In this document: piece by piece, positions 22,844 to 33,191 of the stretch
Position numbering within the stretch: position 1 is the first letter of the stretch
Layout of the letters: each line of letters opens with the position of its first letter
Source of the DNA: Parietichytrium sp. I65-24A
Taxonomy: Eukaryota > Sar > Bigyra > Thraustochytrida > Thraustochytriidae
Reading direction: 5' to 3'
DNA length: 64,000 bases
Assembly (NCBI GenBank): GCA_012862575.1
Contig: BLSF01000003.1
Coordinates: 62,001-126,000, forward strand
Position numbers and translations under genes: made by a program
Notes under the pieces: generated by a model
Database searches by the model: none
The model's input: only the letters and a program-made list of their open reading frames with translations
What the model was told of the DNA's origin: nothing

Positions 22844-23470
22844 TTACAGCGCCCCGGCATATGCGAGGACGACAGTCAAGACGAGCAAAAATCCGCGAAA
22901 CGGTGGTGGCACCAAAACAGCAATTGTCAGAAAGTAATACCAGTACTGCAAAATGACGCCAAACAGACTTATGAGCACAAACATGATCAGTAATATCCAA
23001 AGTTGCGGCGGGATCACATTTAATACAGGGCGAGCCCAAGCTGGAGCGAGATCCGCAAGATTATTGACCGATACGAACTGCATATTTTGTTGCGACCCAA
23101 AGCTGAACGTCGAAAATCCCGTAGCGCCAGCGCCCTGACTAAATTGCTGCTGGCGCATGACCTCTCGCATAAAGACCTCAAAAGGATCCTCCTCCGGCAT
23201 GCCAGCCATGGCATTTTCATTCGGATCGCGTCCAAATTTGGCGTAGTACTCTCGTGACGAATCCTCCTTGAGCACTGCAAAAGCCTTGCCCACCTTCTTA
23301 AAAGCTTCCTCGGCATCTGCATGAGAACATTTGTCCGGATGCACCCGCAATGCGCGCTGTCTGTAAGCCTTAATCACCGTTTTAGAGTCCGCATCTCGCT
23401 CCACGTCCAACACTTCAAAGTAATCTTTCGCTTCAAGCACAGCAGTCACTATTTCTTCCGCAGAAGCCAT
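22844..23470 (-). CDS. Membrane-anchored DnaJ (J-domain) protein
   Basis: 208 aa from ATG 23470 (MASAEEIVTAVLEAKDYFEV). Residues 16-80 are a J domain with the Hsp70-activating HPD at 44-46 and the usual helix pattern (YFEVLDVERDAD, AYRQRALRVHPDK, AFKKVGKAFAVLKE, YYAKFGRDPNEN). A Gln/Phe/Gly-containing linker follows, then two or three hydrophobic stretches from about residue 152 to the end. The layout resembles DNAJB12/DNAJB14-type ER membrane co-chaperones, which recruit Hsp70 to misfolded membrane proteins, but the C-terminal DUF1977 of those is not evident. The gene is divergent from the YIPF6-like gene (630 bp between the ATGs). Confidence 0.9.
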   Translation of the reverse strand: MASAEEIVTAVLEAKDYFEVLDVERDADSKTVIKAYRQRALRVHPDKCSHADAEEAFKKVGKAFAVLKEDSSREYYAKFGRDPNENAMAGMPEEDPFEVFMREVMRQQQFSQGAGATGFSTFSFGSQQNMQFVSVNNLADLAPAWARPVLNVIPPQLWILLIMFVLISLFGVILQYWYYFLTIAVLVPPPFRGFLLVLTVVLAYAGAL

Positions 23471-24100
23471 CCCCAGTGTCCCCGCACCAATTGCCCAGCT
23501 CAGAACCAGCACCCTTTCTGTAACCCCAAATCACAATTCCCAATTCGCCACGGGCCTTCTTTCGTGAACCGCAATTTCACGATGCTCAACGAGCGCCCCG
23601 TCCCATCCAATATTCTTCTCAATTCTGGTCACTTTTTGTTGCCATCTGCCTCGATGCGCGCGCCTCGCCCCCTCACGGAAACCCGCTCAATGCGGCTCTC
23701 GTGCCAGTAAATGTCCCCAGCGCCCCCGGACTCCTACCTCCGTCGCTAGGAGCACATTAGTAGGGAACTGTTCGTTGTGTTCCTCGGGAGATTCGACAGA
23801 GTTGGTTGAAGGGATGAAGGGATGAAGGTGATGAGGGAGAGACTGTCTTGTATGTTCGAGCAAGTGGAAGAGCGAGACGACTGTGAAGAAAAAAGCGCTC
23901 AGAGCTGATACTGAGTACGCAACTACGGCGAGTTTATAGGATTGAAAAGAAGGCGTTCGGCGTTGAGGTAACGTGGCGAAGGAAAGGCGCAGTTGGTTGC
24001 GGCTCGAGAGATATAGTGGGGTGCCAGCACACAAAGTTGCATACATTGGAGATACTTTGGTATCTTGCACTCTGTCCAAAGGTCGCAGACGCAAGCGAAG
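23471..24100. promoter_or_regulatory. Shared divergent promoter region
   Basis: Holds the two 5' regions of the J-protein gene (minus) and the YIPF6-like gene (plus). No specific element such as a TATA box could be assigned with confidence. Confidence 0.4.
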
Positions 24101-24682
24101 ATGAGCGTGCAGGGAACGATCGACTCGGGGTCGTCAGCGGTGAACACGGTGACGCTGGATGAGCCCGTGATGGACACAATAATGCGCGATCTACATACGA
24201 TTCGTATCAAGCTTAAGTATGTGTTGCTGCCGAAAGCGTCGGAGGAAGAGACCATTGCGGAGCTGAGGAACTGGGATTTGTGGGGACCATTATTGTTGTG
24301 TTTAGTTTTGTCTATCGTGCTCAGTTTTGAGGCGCCGGCGAGCCAAGCATCAGCAGCCTTTGCCTCTGTGTTTGTAATTGTATGGTGCGGTGCATACATT
24401 GTCACATTGAACGCTCAATTGCTCGGAGGCAATATTTCCTGCTTCCAGAGCGTGTGTGTATTGGGTTACTGCATCTTCCCGCTAGTTTTGGCAGCGATTC
24501 TGGGATTGTTCTGGGATAACATTGTGTGGCGAGCCATTCTGGTGTCGGTCGGCTTCATGTGGGCAACCAGGGCGTCCATCGTGTTCATGGGTCAGCTCGT
24601 TCCAAAGGAGAGGCAACTGCTGGCCACCTATCCAGTCTTTCTATTCTACATCGTCATCAGCTGGCTTGTCTTTATCGGTTAG
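24101..24682 (+). CDS. YIPF6-like Yip1-family Golgi/ER membrane protein
   Basis: 193 aa from ATG 24101. The Yip1 domain family binds Rab GTPases and COPII factors and cycles between ER and Golgi. Seen: cytosolic N-terminus with a conserved amphipathic segment (MDTIMRDLHTIRIKLKYVLL), then DLWGPLLLCLVLSIVL, and about five hydrophobic helices to the C-terminus. Family motifs include LNAQLLGGNISCFQSVCVLG YCIFPL-type and VGFMWATRASIVFM. The length and the LWGPL entry to helix 1 match YIPF6 better than YIPF1-5. No intron. The 3' end is about 140 bp from the convergent Alba-type gene. Confidence 0.9.
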   Translation: MSVQGTIDSGSSAVNTVTLDEPVMDTIMRDLHTIRIKLKYVLLPKASEEETIAELRNWDLWGPLLLCLVLSIVLSFEAPASQASAAFASVFVIVWCGAYIVTLNAQLLGGNISCFQSVCVLGYCIFPLVLAAILGLFWDNIVWRAILVSVGFMWATRASIVFMGQLVPKERQLLATYPVFLFYIVISWLVFIG

Positions 24683-24823
24683 ACGCGCATCGAGTCTGCC
24701 TGTTCTTATGAAGATGCTCTCTTCACTCTCGCGCGAAGCACTGGGGTTCCTTTCTCATCCTGGCTTAGATCATACTCCTGCAATGATTTATAGTTTTTTG
24801 ATTCAGTCAACACACACGCACAA

Positions 24824-25200
24824 TTAAAGCCCAATTGGGACCACAGTTTTCAGATAATTTGTCGTCAGCAATCTCCTTTGTAGACACAAAAGGCAATCTC
24901 TCTTCGCCAGACGTACAACTTGTAGACTCTTGCTGGAACTTTCCAAAGTGCTTCTTTTCAAAATCTCCACGACCGAAATCAGCTTGGAGATGTGATCTCC
25001 GCAGGACTCCAATTCCACCGACCGACCCTGCCGCAGAGACAAACAGTATATAAACAAGACATTTAGACCGACCGGAGACCTTCGCCCTTGGCCCCATCTT
25101 CTCTCGCTCAGACTTGACTTACCTTTTCCAGGCAACCTTCGATGTGCGCAACATAGTTTTTGATCTTGCCGCCCGACCGAATCCGTATTGGCTTCTCCAT
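24824..25200 (-). CDS. Small Alba-domain protein (two exons)
   Basis: Exon 1 runs 25200-25123 and exon 2 25027-24824, with a 95-nt GTAAGT...CAG intron. Joined in phase 0 they give 93 aa. Exon 1 encodes MEKPIRIRSGGKIKNYVAHI, which matches the Alba start (I-R-x-S-x-G-K-I-x-N-Y-V). Exon 2 continues with ELESCGDHISKLISVVEILK, fitting the Alba strand-helix region, then LQVVRLAKRD near the position of the LHQVTxL strand of RPP25-like members. Alba proteins bind RNA or DNA; RPP25/Pop6 types belong to RNase P/MRP. The C-terminal third fits the family less well, so the last exon boundary could differ. The gene is invisible to a simple ORF search. Confidence 0.7.
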
Positions 25201-25583
25201 TATGTATCTTTGCTCTTCCCCGTTCGTTTAAAACTTTGCCTCTCTCTCTCTCTCTATGTCTCTCGCAACTGTGATGTTCGTCTTGAGTGACTGCCACTCA
25301 TAAACCATCTGTGTCTGGTAACAGGAAATTCCCAAAATAATACGAGCAAAATCGGGGGAAAAATCGGGCAAGAATAAAAAGAATAAAATCTGCTCCCTCT
25401 TCGCTACGGTGCTCACACTACTATCCATTAGCGTTTAAGACATAAGGCTGTTACAAAGGTGCTATCTCTGGACACTGGGGAAAATTGGTCACTCAATATT
25501 TGACGATCTTTTTACTAGGATTTTGTTTTTGTCTCTCATAGTCTCTCTCAAACCAATAACATCAACTGAAACAAGAAAGACAT
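25201..25583. other. Short spacer with a (CT)n run
   Basis: Promoter side of the Alba-type gene. A (TC)n microsatellite at about 25232-25256 lies some 35 bp upstream of its start codon. Confidence 0.6.
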
Positions 25584-25943
25584 TCAAACCAGAAATACGC
25601 AGGCTGCCGCGCACACCACTCCCCCCACAAAGACAACACTACCCAAATCTATAACCATAATCAGCATTGCCAGGTACACACCATCATTAGCATTCGAGTG
25701 CACGAAACAGTAAGAGTTACACGCGATACTTTGGTTGACGAACACTCCTAAAGTTAGAGCCAAACAGATGCAAGTAAAGTGGGGGTGGAAGAATGCGACT
25801 AAAAAAAGGGCGAAGAAGAAAATCGTCAGCATGTACACTTTTAAGCTGACGGTATGCATAGCTGTATGGACAGGCGAAGTGTTGACGGAGCCGAATCTCG
25901 CCCCAACAACAGCCAAGTCGCATAGAAACACATGTAGAGACAT
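25584..25943 (-). CDS. Possible small three-helix membrane protein
   Basis: 119 aa from ATG 25943. Three strongly hydrophobic stretches (VYMLTIFFFALFLVAFFHP, CICLALTLGVFVNQ, MLIMVIDLGSVVFVGGVVCA) separated by short polar loops. No family recognised. Hydrophobic ORFs can arise by chance on AT-rich DNA, so it needs transcript support. It lies on the opposite strand to the G8 gene, 468 bp away, so a shared promoter is possible if it is real. Confidence 0.35.
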   Translation of the reverse strand: MSLHVFLCDLAVVGARFGSVNTSPVHTAMHTVSLKVYMLTIFFFALFLVAFFHPHFTCICLALTLGVFVNQSIACNSYCFVHSNANDGVYLAMLIMVIDLGSVVFVGGVVCAAACVFLV

Positions 25944-26411
25944 AGACACAAAGAAACTTGAACAAACAACTCGCAGTCAGTACTGAGTACTCACTTACTC
26001 AACAAGTCAGTACGGGCCTTCGAGGTCTTCGAGGCGTTCGGCTCCGAGTCGAGATTACCAGCCCGGTCGTTCCAGCTAGCTAGGTTGATTAGTTGGGTGG
26101 TCGGGTTAATGCTCAGCTTTGGTTTGTTTTGGCTTGTTCACACATTTCACACTGTCCACGCCACGTGCCTTCTCATCCCACTCAGTCGCCCACCCTCTGC
26201 GCCTGATTCCACAGAAACTCTGGCACTCTCACAGACACTCAAAAGTCTCGGGAGAGAGCCGCCGTCTCGAGGTTGCCGAAAGGGCGCGGGGGGAGTCCCG
26301 AAACGAATGTGAGATTTTGGAGACTCTGAACAAAAGCTGCCAGCTCTGACACCTGAGCAAACCCAAAACGAGTCGGGAGAGACCTCTGCCCTCAACAGGA
26401 GGAAAGCGAGA
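25944..26411. promoter_or_regulatory. Promoter/leader region of the G8-domain gene
   Basis: No gene. It contains direct TCAGTACTGAGTACTCACTT-type short repeats near 25976-26010. Confidence 0.4.
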
Positions 26412-29400
26412 ATGCGGTGGACCTGCACTGTAGCTGTCGCAGCAGCAGCAGCGGCCCAAGCTCACGCGGAATGTAGCATGTCTCCTACGATTGGAGAGCT
26501 CCCAAGGTTTCCAGACAGAACAGCGGACTTTTCATCAGCAGGGAAACTGTACACTTTGGAAGAGGTTAGTCGCGTTGCAAAGCTGCCGGAATTTGAGGAT
26601 TATCCGGTCGGCTGGGACGCCGATGATACCAATTGCCCATTTGACGACCCTCTTGCTGCGGACTGGCATGACAATGTAACATGGGGAGGGGAGGTGCCGA
26701 GCGTTGGAAGTGATATTGTGCTTCCTGAAAACTCCACAGTAGTGATTTCAAATTGTTCTTTGGAAAGCGGAGTGTACGGCAAGATCACCATCCCACCAAG
26801 TAGCAAGCTCGTGTTCAAGGACGAATCCATCGTGCTGCAGACGACTGGGATTGATGTGCAAGGACAGCTGATCCTTGGAACCACGAGCTGCCGGATTCAT
26901 AGTGACATCACCATCACATTACACGGTGCGCGTACCACAGAGAGCACGCCTTTTGTGTACAAAGGAATAGCTGCGACCGGGACCGGGACAATTGACATGC
27001 ACGGGAGCTTTTTCGTCGGGTGGAAGAGGCTCGCTCAGACTGCGGCAAAAAACAGTGACATAATCTATCTCCAAGGACATGTGAACTGGCAACCTGGACA
27101 GACAGTAGTCATCACCGGGACGGAGCTGAAGGACGCGAGGGACTGGCACCGCAATGAGATTCGTGTTATTGAAGAGATTTTCGCAAACGACCAGTTCACG
27201 CGGCTCAAGTTCACTGAGCCACTACTCTACACACACTACGGCGGCGAGGAGTACCAAGCTGAAGTGGGACTTCTCTCGCGCAACATCTTGGTGCAAGGAG
27301 ACTCAAGCAGCGAACCGACAGATACAGAGGACTCAGTATGTACGGATGGCGAGGATGACGGTTTCTATTCGAGCTATCCCTGCCCGGACAAATTCTTGAC
27401 TGGATTTGGTGGGCATATCGTAGGCGCTGGTCCAAATGTTCGGCTGAGGATTAGTGGAGTGGAAGCGTTTCGCATGGGGCAGACAAACATCCTTGGCCGC
27501 TACCCGTTTCATTTCCATTTAATGGGCGAGCAAAACTCAGAGTCTTACTTTCGGGACTCCAGCGTACACCACTCTTTCTTCAGATGCTTTACCATGCACG
27601 GGACAAATGGAACCTTGGTAACAAATAACGTGGCATACGACGCGATCGGCCACTGCTATTATCTCGAGGACGGGATAGAGGAACGCAATACTATTTCGTT
27701 CAACCTCGGCGCGCACATTCACTTCCTGGAATATCCGCGCGTGTCGTACACACAGTTTATGGACCCCATCGAGCAACATGAGAGCTTGCGCAATCCCGCC
27801 GACACCACCGCCAGTCCGTTCTATATTACGAACCCGTACAACAGATTCATAGGAAACAGCGCGAGCGGCGGCTACAGTGGGTACGCGTTCCCACGACTGG
27901 ACAAGCCCATCAAGGACTTTCGCACGGCCGCAATTCCTGACGGAATGAATCCTGCCAACCGCCCAACGCTAGAATTTAACGGCAATACATGCCACTCGAG
28001 TGCGTTTTGGTGGAACAGGGCAGGCTGCATCTACGTTGGTGGGTCGCTATATCACGCCAGCGAAGATTCGGACCTCCTGGTGTACAACCCTGGTCGCGAT
28101 AGTCCTTCTCGAGAGACAATGTGTGATGAAGGAACCGAGAAGTGCTCTATGGTGTTCAACAATACAAAGATTTTCCTGTCCGGATGGGGGCTTAACCACT
28201 GTAAGTTTTGTTTTCGCAACTGCATGCCCGCTTACCATTCCTTGTGCTTCGTGGCAACTCACATAGTTTTTATCTTGCGCTGAAATGCAGGGGGAAGGCG
28301 CAGCGAAATTTACAACCTGCAGGTTCACGACACGCAGCGCCCGCTGGGAATTCTTGGATATCACTATGTGAAGAACTTTTTCATTGAGTGCAGAACGTCG
28401 TCTTTTCTACCGGAAATTCCCCAAAGCTCCATGGGTGTGACGACCAAAAAGGTTGAGAGCAGATTCTTTTACCGCCCCTACGTTGGTTTCGAATTTTATG
28501 ACGTGTACCAAGCACACATCCTCGACACTGGCACATTCAAGAACTGTGGCAACAGAGAGCGAGACTCGCCAGTTTGGCGTGCTTTGACGCATTCAGATCG
28601 GTATGTGCCACAATTCATGCAGAGCTCCAAGGAGATCACGTACGAGAACGTCGACGACTCCATGATCCTTGGTGCGACGGTGACAAGCAAGGTGGCTCTT
28701 TCCCGCCTCTTGGCAAACTGGTATGATGCGGACGGATCAGCATTCGGTCGCCCGGGCCCTAGCATCGTCGGAAACGCTGCTTCAAGCAATTGGTGGAAGA
28801 TGGATCCCAACTGTGTGAACGCGACCCTCGGAGACACTGATCTTGATGAAGGCTGGTGGGTATGCGATGCTATCAGCCCTCACTCGAAGAGAGATCGAAG
28901 CGTGGGCTCGTTCTACATGGTCCATAATCAAGAGTATGATGACGAAGTAGATGCGGGCACGCAATGCTCTAATTCGGCCACGTCTGCGCCGTGCGACTCG
29001 ATTGGGTATGTTGCACCATTCGGGCTCTCCGACGCGTCATATCGGCTGCCAATTAAGAAACACTCAGTAATTACGGGTCCGGTGAGCGGTCTAGGTTGGC
29101 TCATGGTCTTTGAAGGAGGGTCTCCGAAGAAGATGACGTTGACGCAGATTCAGCTCAGAGAACAGGATTACATACTTCTCGTATTTCCATATCCCAAAGA
29201 CTCAGCGTTTCACATCCGATACTCTGCTCCGTCGTGGTGCCCAGAGCACTGTGAAATGGACCTCGCACTCGCCACTAGTGCCGCGGAGGTGTATGAAGGT
29301 GCAGGCGACAAGTACTACTTTGATTCTTCGGAAGGGCTGCTGTATGTAAAGTTTATCAACCAGCCTGAAGACCGGGTCGACTTTCTCGGGGATGATGTCG

Positions 29401-29945
29401 ATGTAGATCAATGGGCATATCAACGAGGTTCTCAAATGATTCCTTGGCTGAACTGGAGCTCCAAATTCATAATTGAGGCTACCACTTGCACGATGAATGC
29501 CACGAATGACAACTATTGCGCTTACTCGTACGCCGGAAAACTGACGCAGTCTGGTTGCGGATATTACGGAAGAGGAGTACAGTTCGGGTACGATGAGTGC
29601 ATATCTGTGGACCAAAGTGACGACCAAGTATGCAGTGCAATCTTTGCCGAGGAAGAAGAGTGCGAGTCAGAGCCGTCATGCTGCGAGCTTGCCGGAATGA
29701 AGTGTTATACGCGCAATGCATCTTGGAGCGCTTGCCTGAGTTCCTGCGTGCGCGGGGAAGTTCGGCCTGACGGTTATGCGTGGTCATGTGAAGAGATCCA
29801 ACCTACGACATTCCCCATTGTGTATATTATTGCTGGCGCCGGTGCTTTAGTAGCGATCGGCGTTTTGCTGTCTGCCGGAGTGATTTTGCGAAAGCGAAGG
29901 AATCGCCAAAAAGAGGAGCGACTCACTTCTCCTCTTGAAATTTGA
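26412..29945 (+). CDS. Secreted/type I membrane protein with G8 domain and parallel beta-helix (CEMIP/TMEM2/PKHD1L1-like)
   Basis: Two exons, 26412-28200 and 28291-29945, with a 90-nt GTAAGT...CAG intron. They join in phase to 1147 aa. Residues 1-19 look like a signal peptide (Ala-rich, cleavage near AHA). A G8-type region (W-G-x-x-P then DIVLPENSTVVISNCS..., GKITIPPSSKLVFKDE) is followed by a long right-handed beta-helix with HGTNGTLVTNNVAYDAIGHC and related coils, as in CEMIP, TMEM2 and PKHD1L1. Near the C-terminus is a Cys-rich module (SCCELAGMKCYTRN, WSACLSSC, WSCEE), then one membrane helix (about 1106-1130), a KRR stop-transfer signal and a short tail. Animal relatives act in hyaluronan turnover, but whether this one is an enzyme, and on what polymer, cannot be said. 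Multiple N-glycosylation sequons are present. Confidence 0.9.
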
Positions 29946-30258
29946 ATTCTAATTTATTTCTTTGGAAACTCATTCTTTTCATGCATTTAATTAAAGAGGA
30001 AATTGCACGCAGTGAGTTCTGCCAACAAAGCTGAAATTGCGGCAAACTGAAGTTTGTAGATTTGGAAAGCGCACAAGGCTCTCCTTAGTATGATGGAGAG
30101 AAAAACTCGGAGACCTTCTGCTGTGAAAAAAAAGAAGTTGCCCAATGCTATGCTTTACACCCTCAGGCTTGTAGCAAGCGCTCTTACACACAGGTGGTTG
30201 GCTACAATAGCGAGGAGAAGCAGTCTGACCATTGTTTCTTATCCGAGCATGGTTTGTA
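29946..30258. other. Convergent spacer
   Basis: 313 bp between the ends of the G8 and DXO genes. Nothing recognised. Confidence 0.6.
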
Positions 30259-31669
30259 CTATAGAAACAGATCAGGATCCATCTTTTCGTCTTTGATTCG
30301 ATCCTGCAAATCAACCCTCATTCCCCCAGCACCGTCATATGTAACAACACGAATTTTTTCAGCATTCAAGTTGGACCTCTCGGACTCCGGAATAACACTG
30401 TCAAGCCAGTTGAGAGCAAAATCTAGGAACTGGAGTGCCAAGCCAGCGTCCCAGGTCTCGGCTTCACGGCCCTTGAGCGTTCGCGGAATTTTCAAGGTCT
30501 CGAAAACCTGAATTTTGGAGATGAAACCGTCATCGTCCCGAAACCCTACATGAATCTCTGGTACTCCTGACAAGAACGACTGGCAATAGAACTTGAGGAG
30601 CTTGAACCTCTCAAAGTTGCGCATTTGTTTCTCGGACTCTATGATCCTGCTGACCTTCAACTCGAGATCCTTGCCCGTCTTCCCATCGTAGCAGTCCATC
30701 TCGGCTGCCCCAACTATTGAATTGTTGCCAATACGGGTCTTGAATAGCCGGCAGAAGCATTCGCGCGGATCCACTTCGCGAGCCGTCCCTTCGTGCCCCT
30801 CCTCCCGCGTCAGTATCTCCTCGAATTTGTAGCCATAGTACATGAATCGCTTCATCTTCTCTGACATCTTGGCATCGCCACTGTGAGCACGGCACAAGGT
30901 TGATCGTCAGGTTTCCCGGGACACCAACACCAATTACAAGACACTGCCAAAAAACAACCTCCAACTGTGATGCGCCTTACCTAATCTTCTCCTCCGTCTC
31001 CCGATTGGACAAGTACAGCACGCCGTCCACCTTCCACGCAGATAGCATGAACGAGTCTCGACGCGAGAACGGGAGCGCCATTAGCTTGCTGAGAATGCCT
31101 CTCCACGCAACAACTTTGGGTCGCGAGCCGAGCTCTTCTTTCGCTGTCATTTTCAGCGTCCTAAGCACATGCTCCAGCGAGTCCGGCGGGTGCGGCGTCC
31201 ACGTCTTTGCGAATTCTTCAAACCCTTCGTTCAAATCCCCTCCTCCTCCTGCTCCTGCTGCTGCTGCTGTGCCGCCGTTCGCCAGGGCCTCCGCCTGTGC
31301 TCTGTTCAGTCGTGCATACCCGGTCTGGTCCCCGTGCTTCCAGCTCATATCCTTCTCTCGAGACATGCCTCCCACCGCTCTGGGAGCGCTAATTTCCACG
31401 CGCCGCGGGTTCCTCCGCAGCTCTCGCACGCGGTCATCCACCCTCACATACTCCCCAGCGTCTCCCGTCCGCAGACGCGGCTGCCAGCGTCCATGTTCAT
31501 GTTCACGTCCATGTTCATGAGCATGAACTTGTGAGCCTTCTCCATGCCGCCATGCCTTCGCCGTGCGCCTGTCCTTTAGCTCCTCGTTCTCCGACAAAGA
31601 CAAAGACAAAGACGACAAAGACGACGACGATCTCTGCGGCTCACGAGGTCTCTTGCCACCTTGCTCCAT
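30259..31669 (-). CDS. DXO: DXO/Rai1-family decapping and 5'-3' exoribonuclease
   Basis: Exon 1 runs 31669-30981 and exon 2 30880-30259, with a 100-nt GTAAGG...CAG intron; 436 aa. The family removes incomplete and NAD caps from RNA in mRNA quality control. All core motifs are visible: VVAWRG near residue 185, GYKFE (the G-x-x-x-E motif) just after the splice junction, AEMDC (E-x-D) and DLELK (E-x-K) near residue 293, then the SFLSGVPEIHVGFRDDDG block. The N-terminal 100 residues are low-complexity (Ser/Leu repeats, a His-Glu-His-rich patch encoded by CATGTTCATGTTCACGTCCA-like repeats). The frame stays open upstream of ATG 31669, but that part is compositionally odd and probably untranslated. 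Catalytic competence is likely from motif integrity. Confidence 0.9.
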
Positions 31670-32183
31670 CGCGCTAGCGTCAACTCTTCGACTTGTCTCT
31701 CCGTTGTCCACGTCTCCAAGTCTCCAAGTCTCCAAGTCTATGGGTTGTTGGGGATGGAGACAAGTTGGAGACAAGCTGGGAAGCGACCAAGTGGCGCCAG
31801 AAGGACGCGAACACGGGACAAGGCAGAGCTGAGCTGAGCAAGCTGCGCGGGAATTGGAGAGAGATGATGGAGTGCGGAGTAGACTGGGAGACTTTTGGAC
31901 TTTGGGACTTTGGGGAGTTTGGGAAGTTTGGGACTTTGGCGGGTTGGAAGAGCGGTTTGCGTTGGTGCAGCTGGACATGCACGCGGTGAAGGAAGGGCGT
32001 CGAGCGCAGGGCGTGATGCGATCAGTTTTGGTTCGGAAATATGGTTTGTTTGTTGGTTTGTTTGTTGGTTTACAAGGGCAGGTACGAGTTCTTGCTGGGG
32101 CGACTGGCCGTGCACAGGTCCCGAGCGCGCGAGCCAAGCCAGGAATGAACGGCGCACAGGACGCAGCATGCGCTGGGCAAGAG
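31670..32183. other. DXO upstream region with short repeats
   Basis: Contains (TCTCCAAG)n (about 31709-31741), a GACTTTGGGACTTTGGGGAG repeat cluster (31890-31945) and GGTTTGTTTGTT repeats (32043-32074). Likely promoter and leader of DXO. Confidence 0.55.
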
Positions 32184-33191
32184 TCAGTGGTACTGCTTCG
32201 ATCTGAGGTAGTCGCAGTACGGCTCCATCTCGGAGTTTACTGTTTCCTGGGGAAGAGAGTATATAAGTGGCTTGCGCTCACGCCCGAGGGAAGCAGCGCT
32301 TGAACTCGGCCGCAACGTTTCTGAGCTTGGCACGGAAGAGAGAAAGTTGCTGCAGATGTTAGCGTAGTGCCTTTGAGTGAATAATTGGTGGTCGTTGCCG
32401 AGCTTATCGAAGCGCTCACGCACACCTTGACTGGATCGGATCACCCTCTCCGCGCTCTCTTGGGCAAGCCGCTTTGCGTCGTCCATTCGCGTTTGCTTCT
32501 TGGCAGTTTCTCTCCGACGATCGACATACTCCGCAAGGGCCCTATGATGACGAAGATTTATCCTCTGGCCCTGCTCGGCTGGGACCGGAATGGCGATCGG
32601 TGGCGATCGGCGGGTATATTTCTTCTTCGTGGGTTGCGAAGACAGGTACTCGGAGATTCCGCAAGCGTCTACGTCAAAAGAGACATTCTTGGCCACCTGG
32701 ACAGGGGAAGTCTGCGGGCGTTGCAAGGCATTTGGATCGGTACCCACAGCCACGGGGTTTCCTGTATCAATCTTGTACGTAGTTCTCATTGGCTCGTAGT
32801 CCGGCAGCCTCTCGTGGCTCATTTTTCTGCATGGCTGCATTGTGACGTGCTTTTCGCTCTGGTTTACTTTGATGCGCCCGGACCCTTTCGATCTCTCCAG
32901 GCCCATCGTATGGACGGAGTACTGCTTCCTGCTGTCGTCTCGCAAACGGGCCGGTTGCATAGACTCGCAGTTTCCCTCTTCCATTGGCGTCTCTGCCGTT
33001 ATTTCGTGGCCTTCCATCTGCATGATTTCATCTCCTGCGGTGGGCTTCAAGTCGAACGTGTCCTTTGGGACCCTCAAGCGCACCGGCGGCGGCGTGACCC
33101 CTCTTCCAAACAGGTTTCTCTTGCGGACGTGCACTGAGTTGGGCCATCTCAAGCTATCATCCGCGGACTCCACGCCCTGCGCCACGACCAT
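32184..33191 (-). CDS. Hypothetical basic protein
   Basis: 335 aa from ATG 33191 (MVVAQGVESADDSLRWPN). The frame is open 18 codons further upstream to a TTG, with a possible splice acceptor there, so a short first exon could be missing. The product is polar and largely disordered-looking in its N-terminal half. A charged helical segment follows in the C-terminal half (HHRALAEYVDRRRETAKKQT and the following 45 residues), consistent with a coiled coil. It ends in a compact YCDYLRSKQYH tail. No family recognised; continuous ORF length and codon use support a real gene. Confidence 0.6.
   Translation of the reverse strand: MVVAQGVESADDSLRWPNSVHVRKRNLFGRGVTPPPVRLRVPKDTFDLKPTAGDEIMQMEGHEITAETPMEEGNCESMQPARLRDDSRKQYSVHTMGLERSKGSGRIKVNQSEKHVTMQPCRKMSHERLPDYEPMRTTYKIDTGNPVAVGTDPNALQRPQTSPVQVAKNVSFDVDACGISEYLSSQPTKKKYTRRSPPIAIPVPAEQGQRINLRHHRALAEYVDRRRETAKKQTRMDDAKRLAQESAERVIRSSQGVRERFDKLGNDHQLFTQRHYANICSNFLSSVPSSETLRPSSSAASLGRERKPLIYSLPQETVNSEMEPYCDYLRSKQYH

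Noticed and set aside
31670-32137. In-frame N-terminal extension of DXO
   Set aside because: No good ATG, composition dominated by repeat-encoded residues, and family members start close to the chosen ATG.
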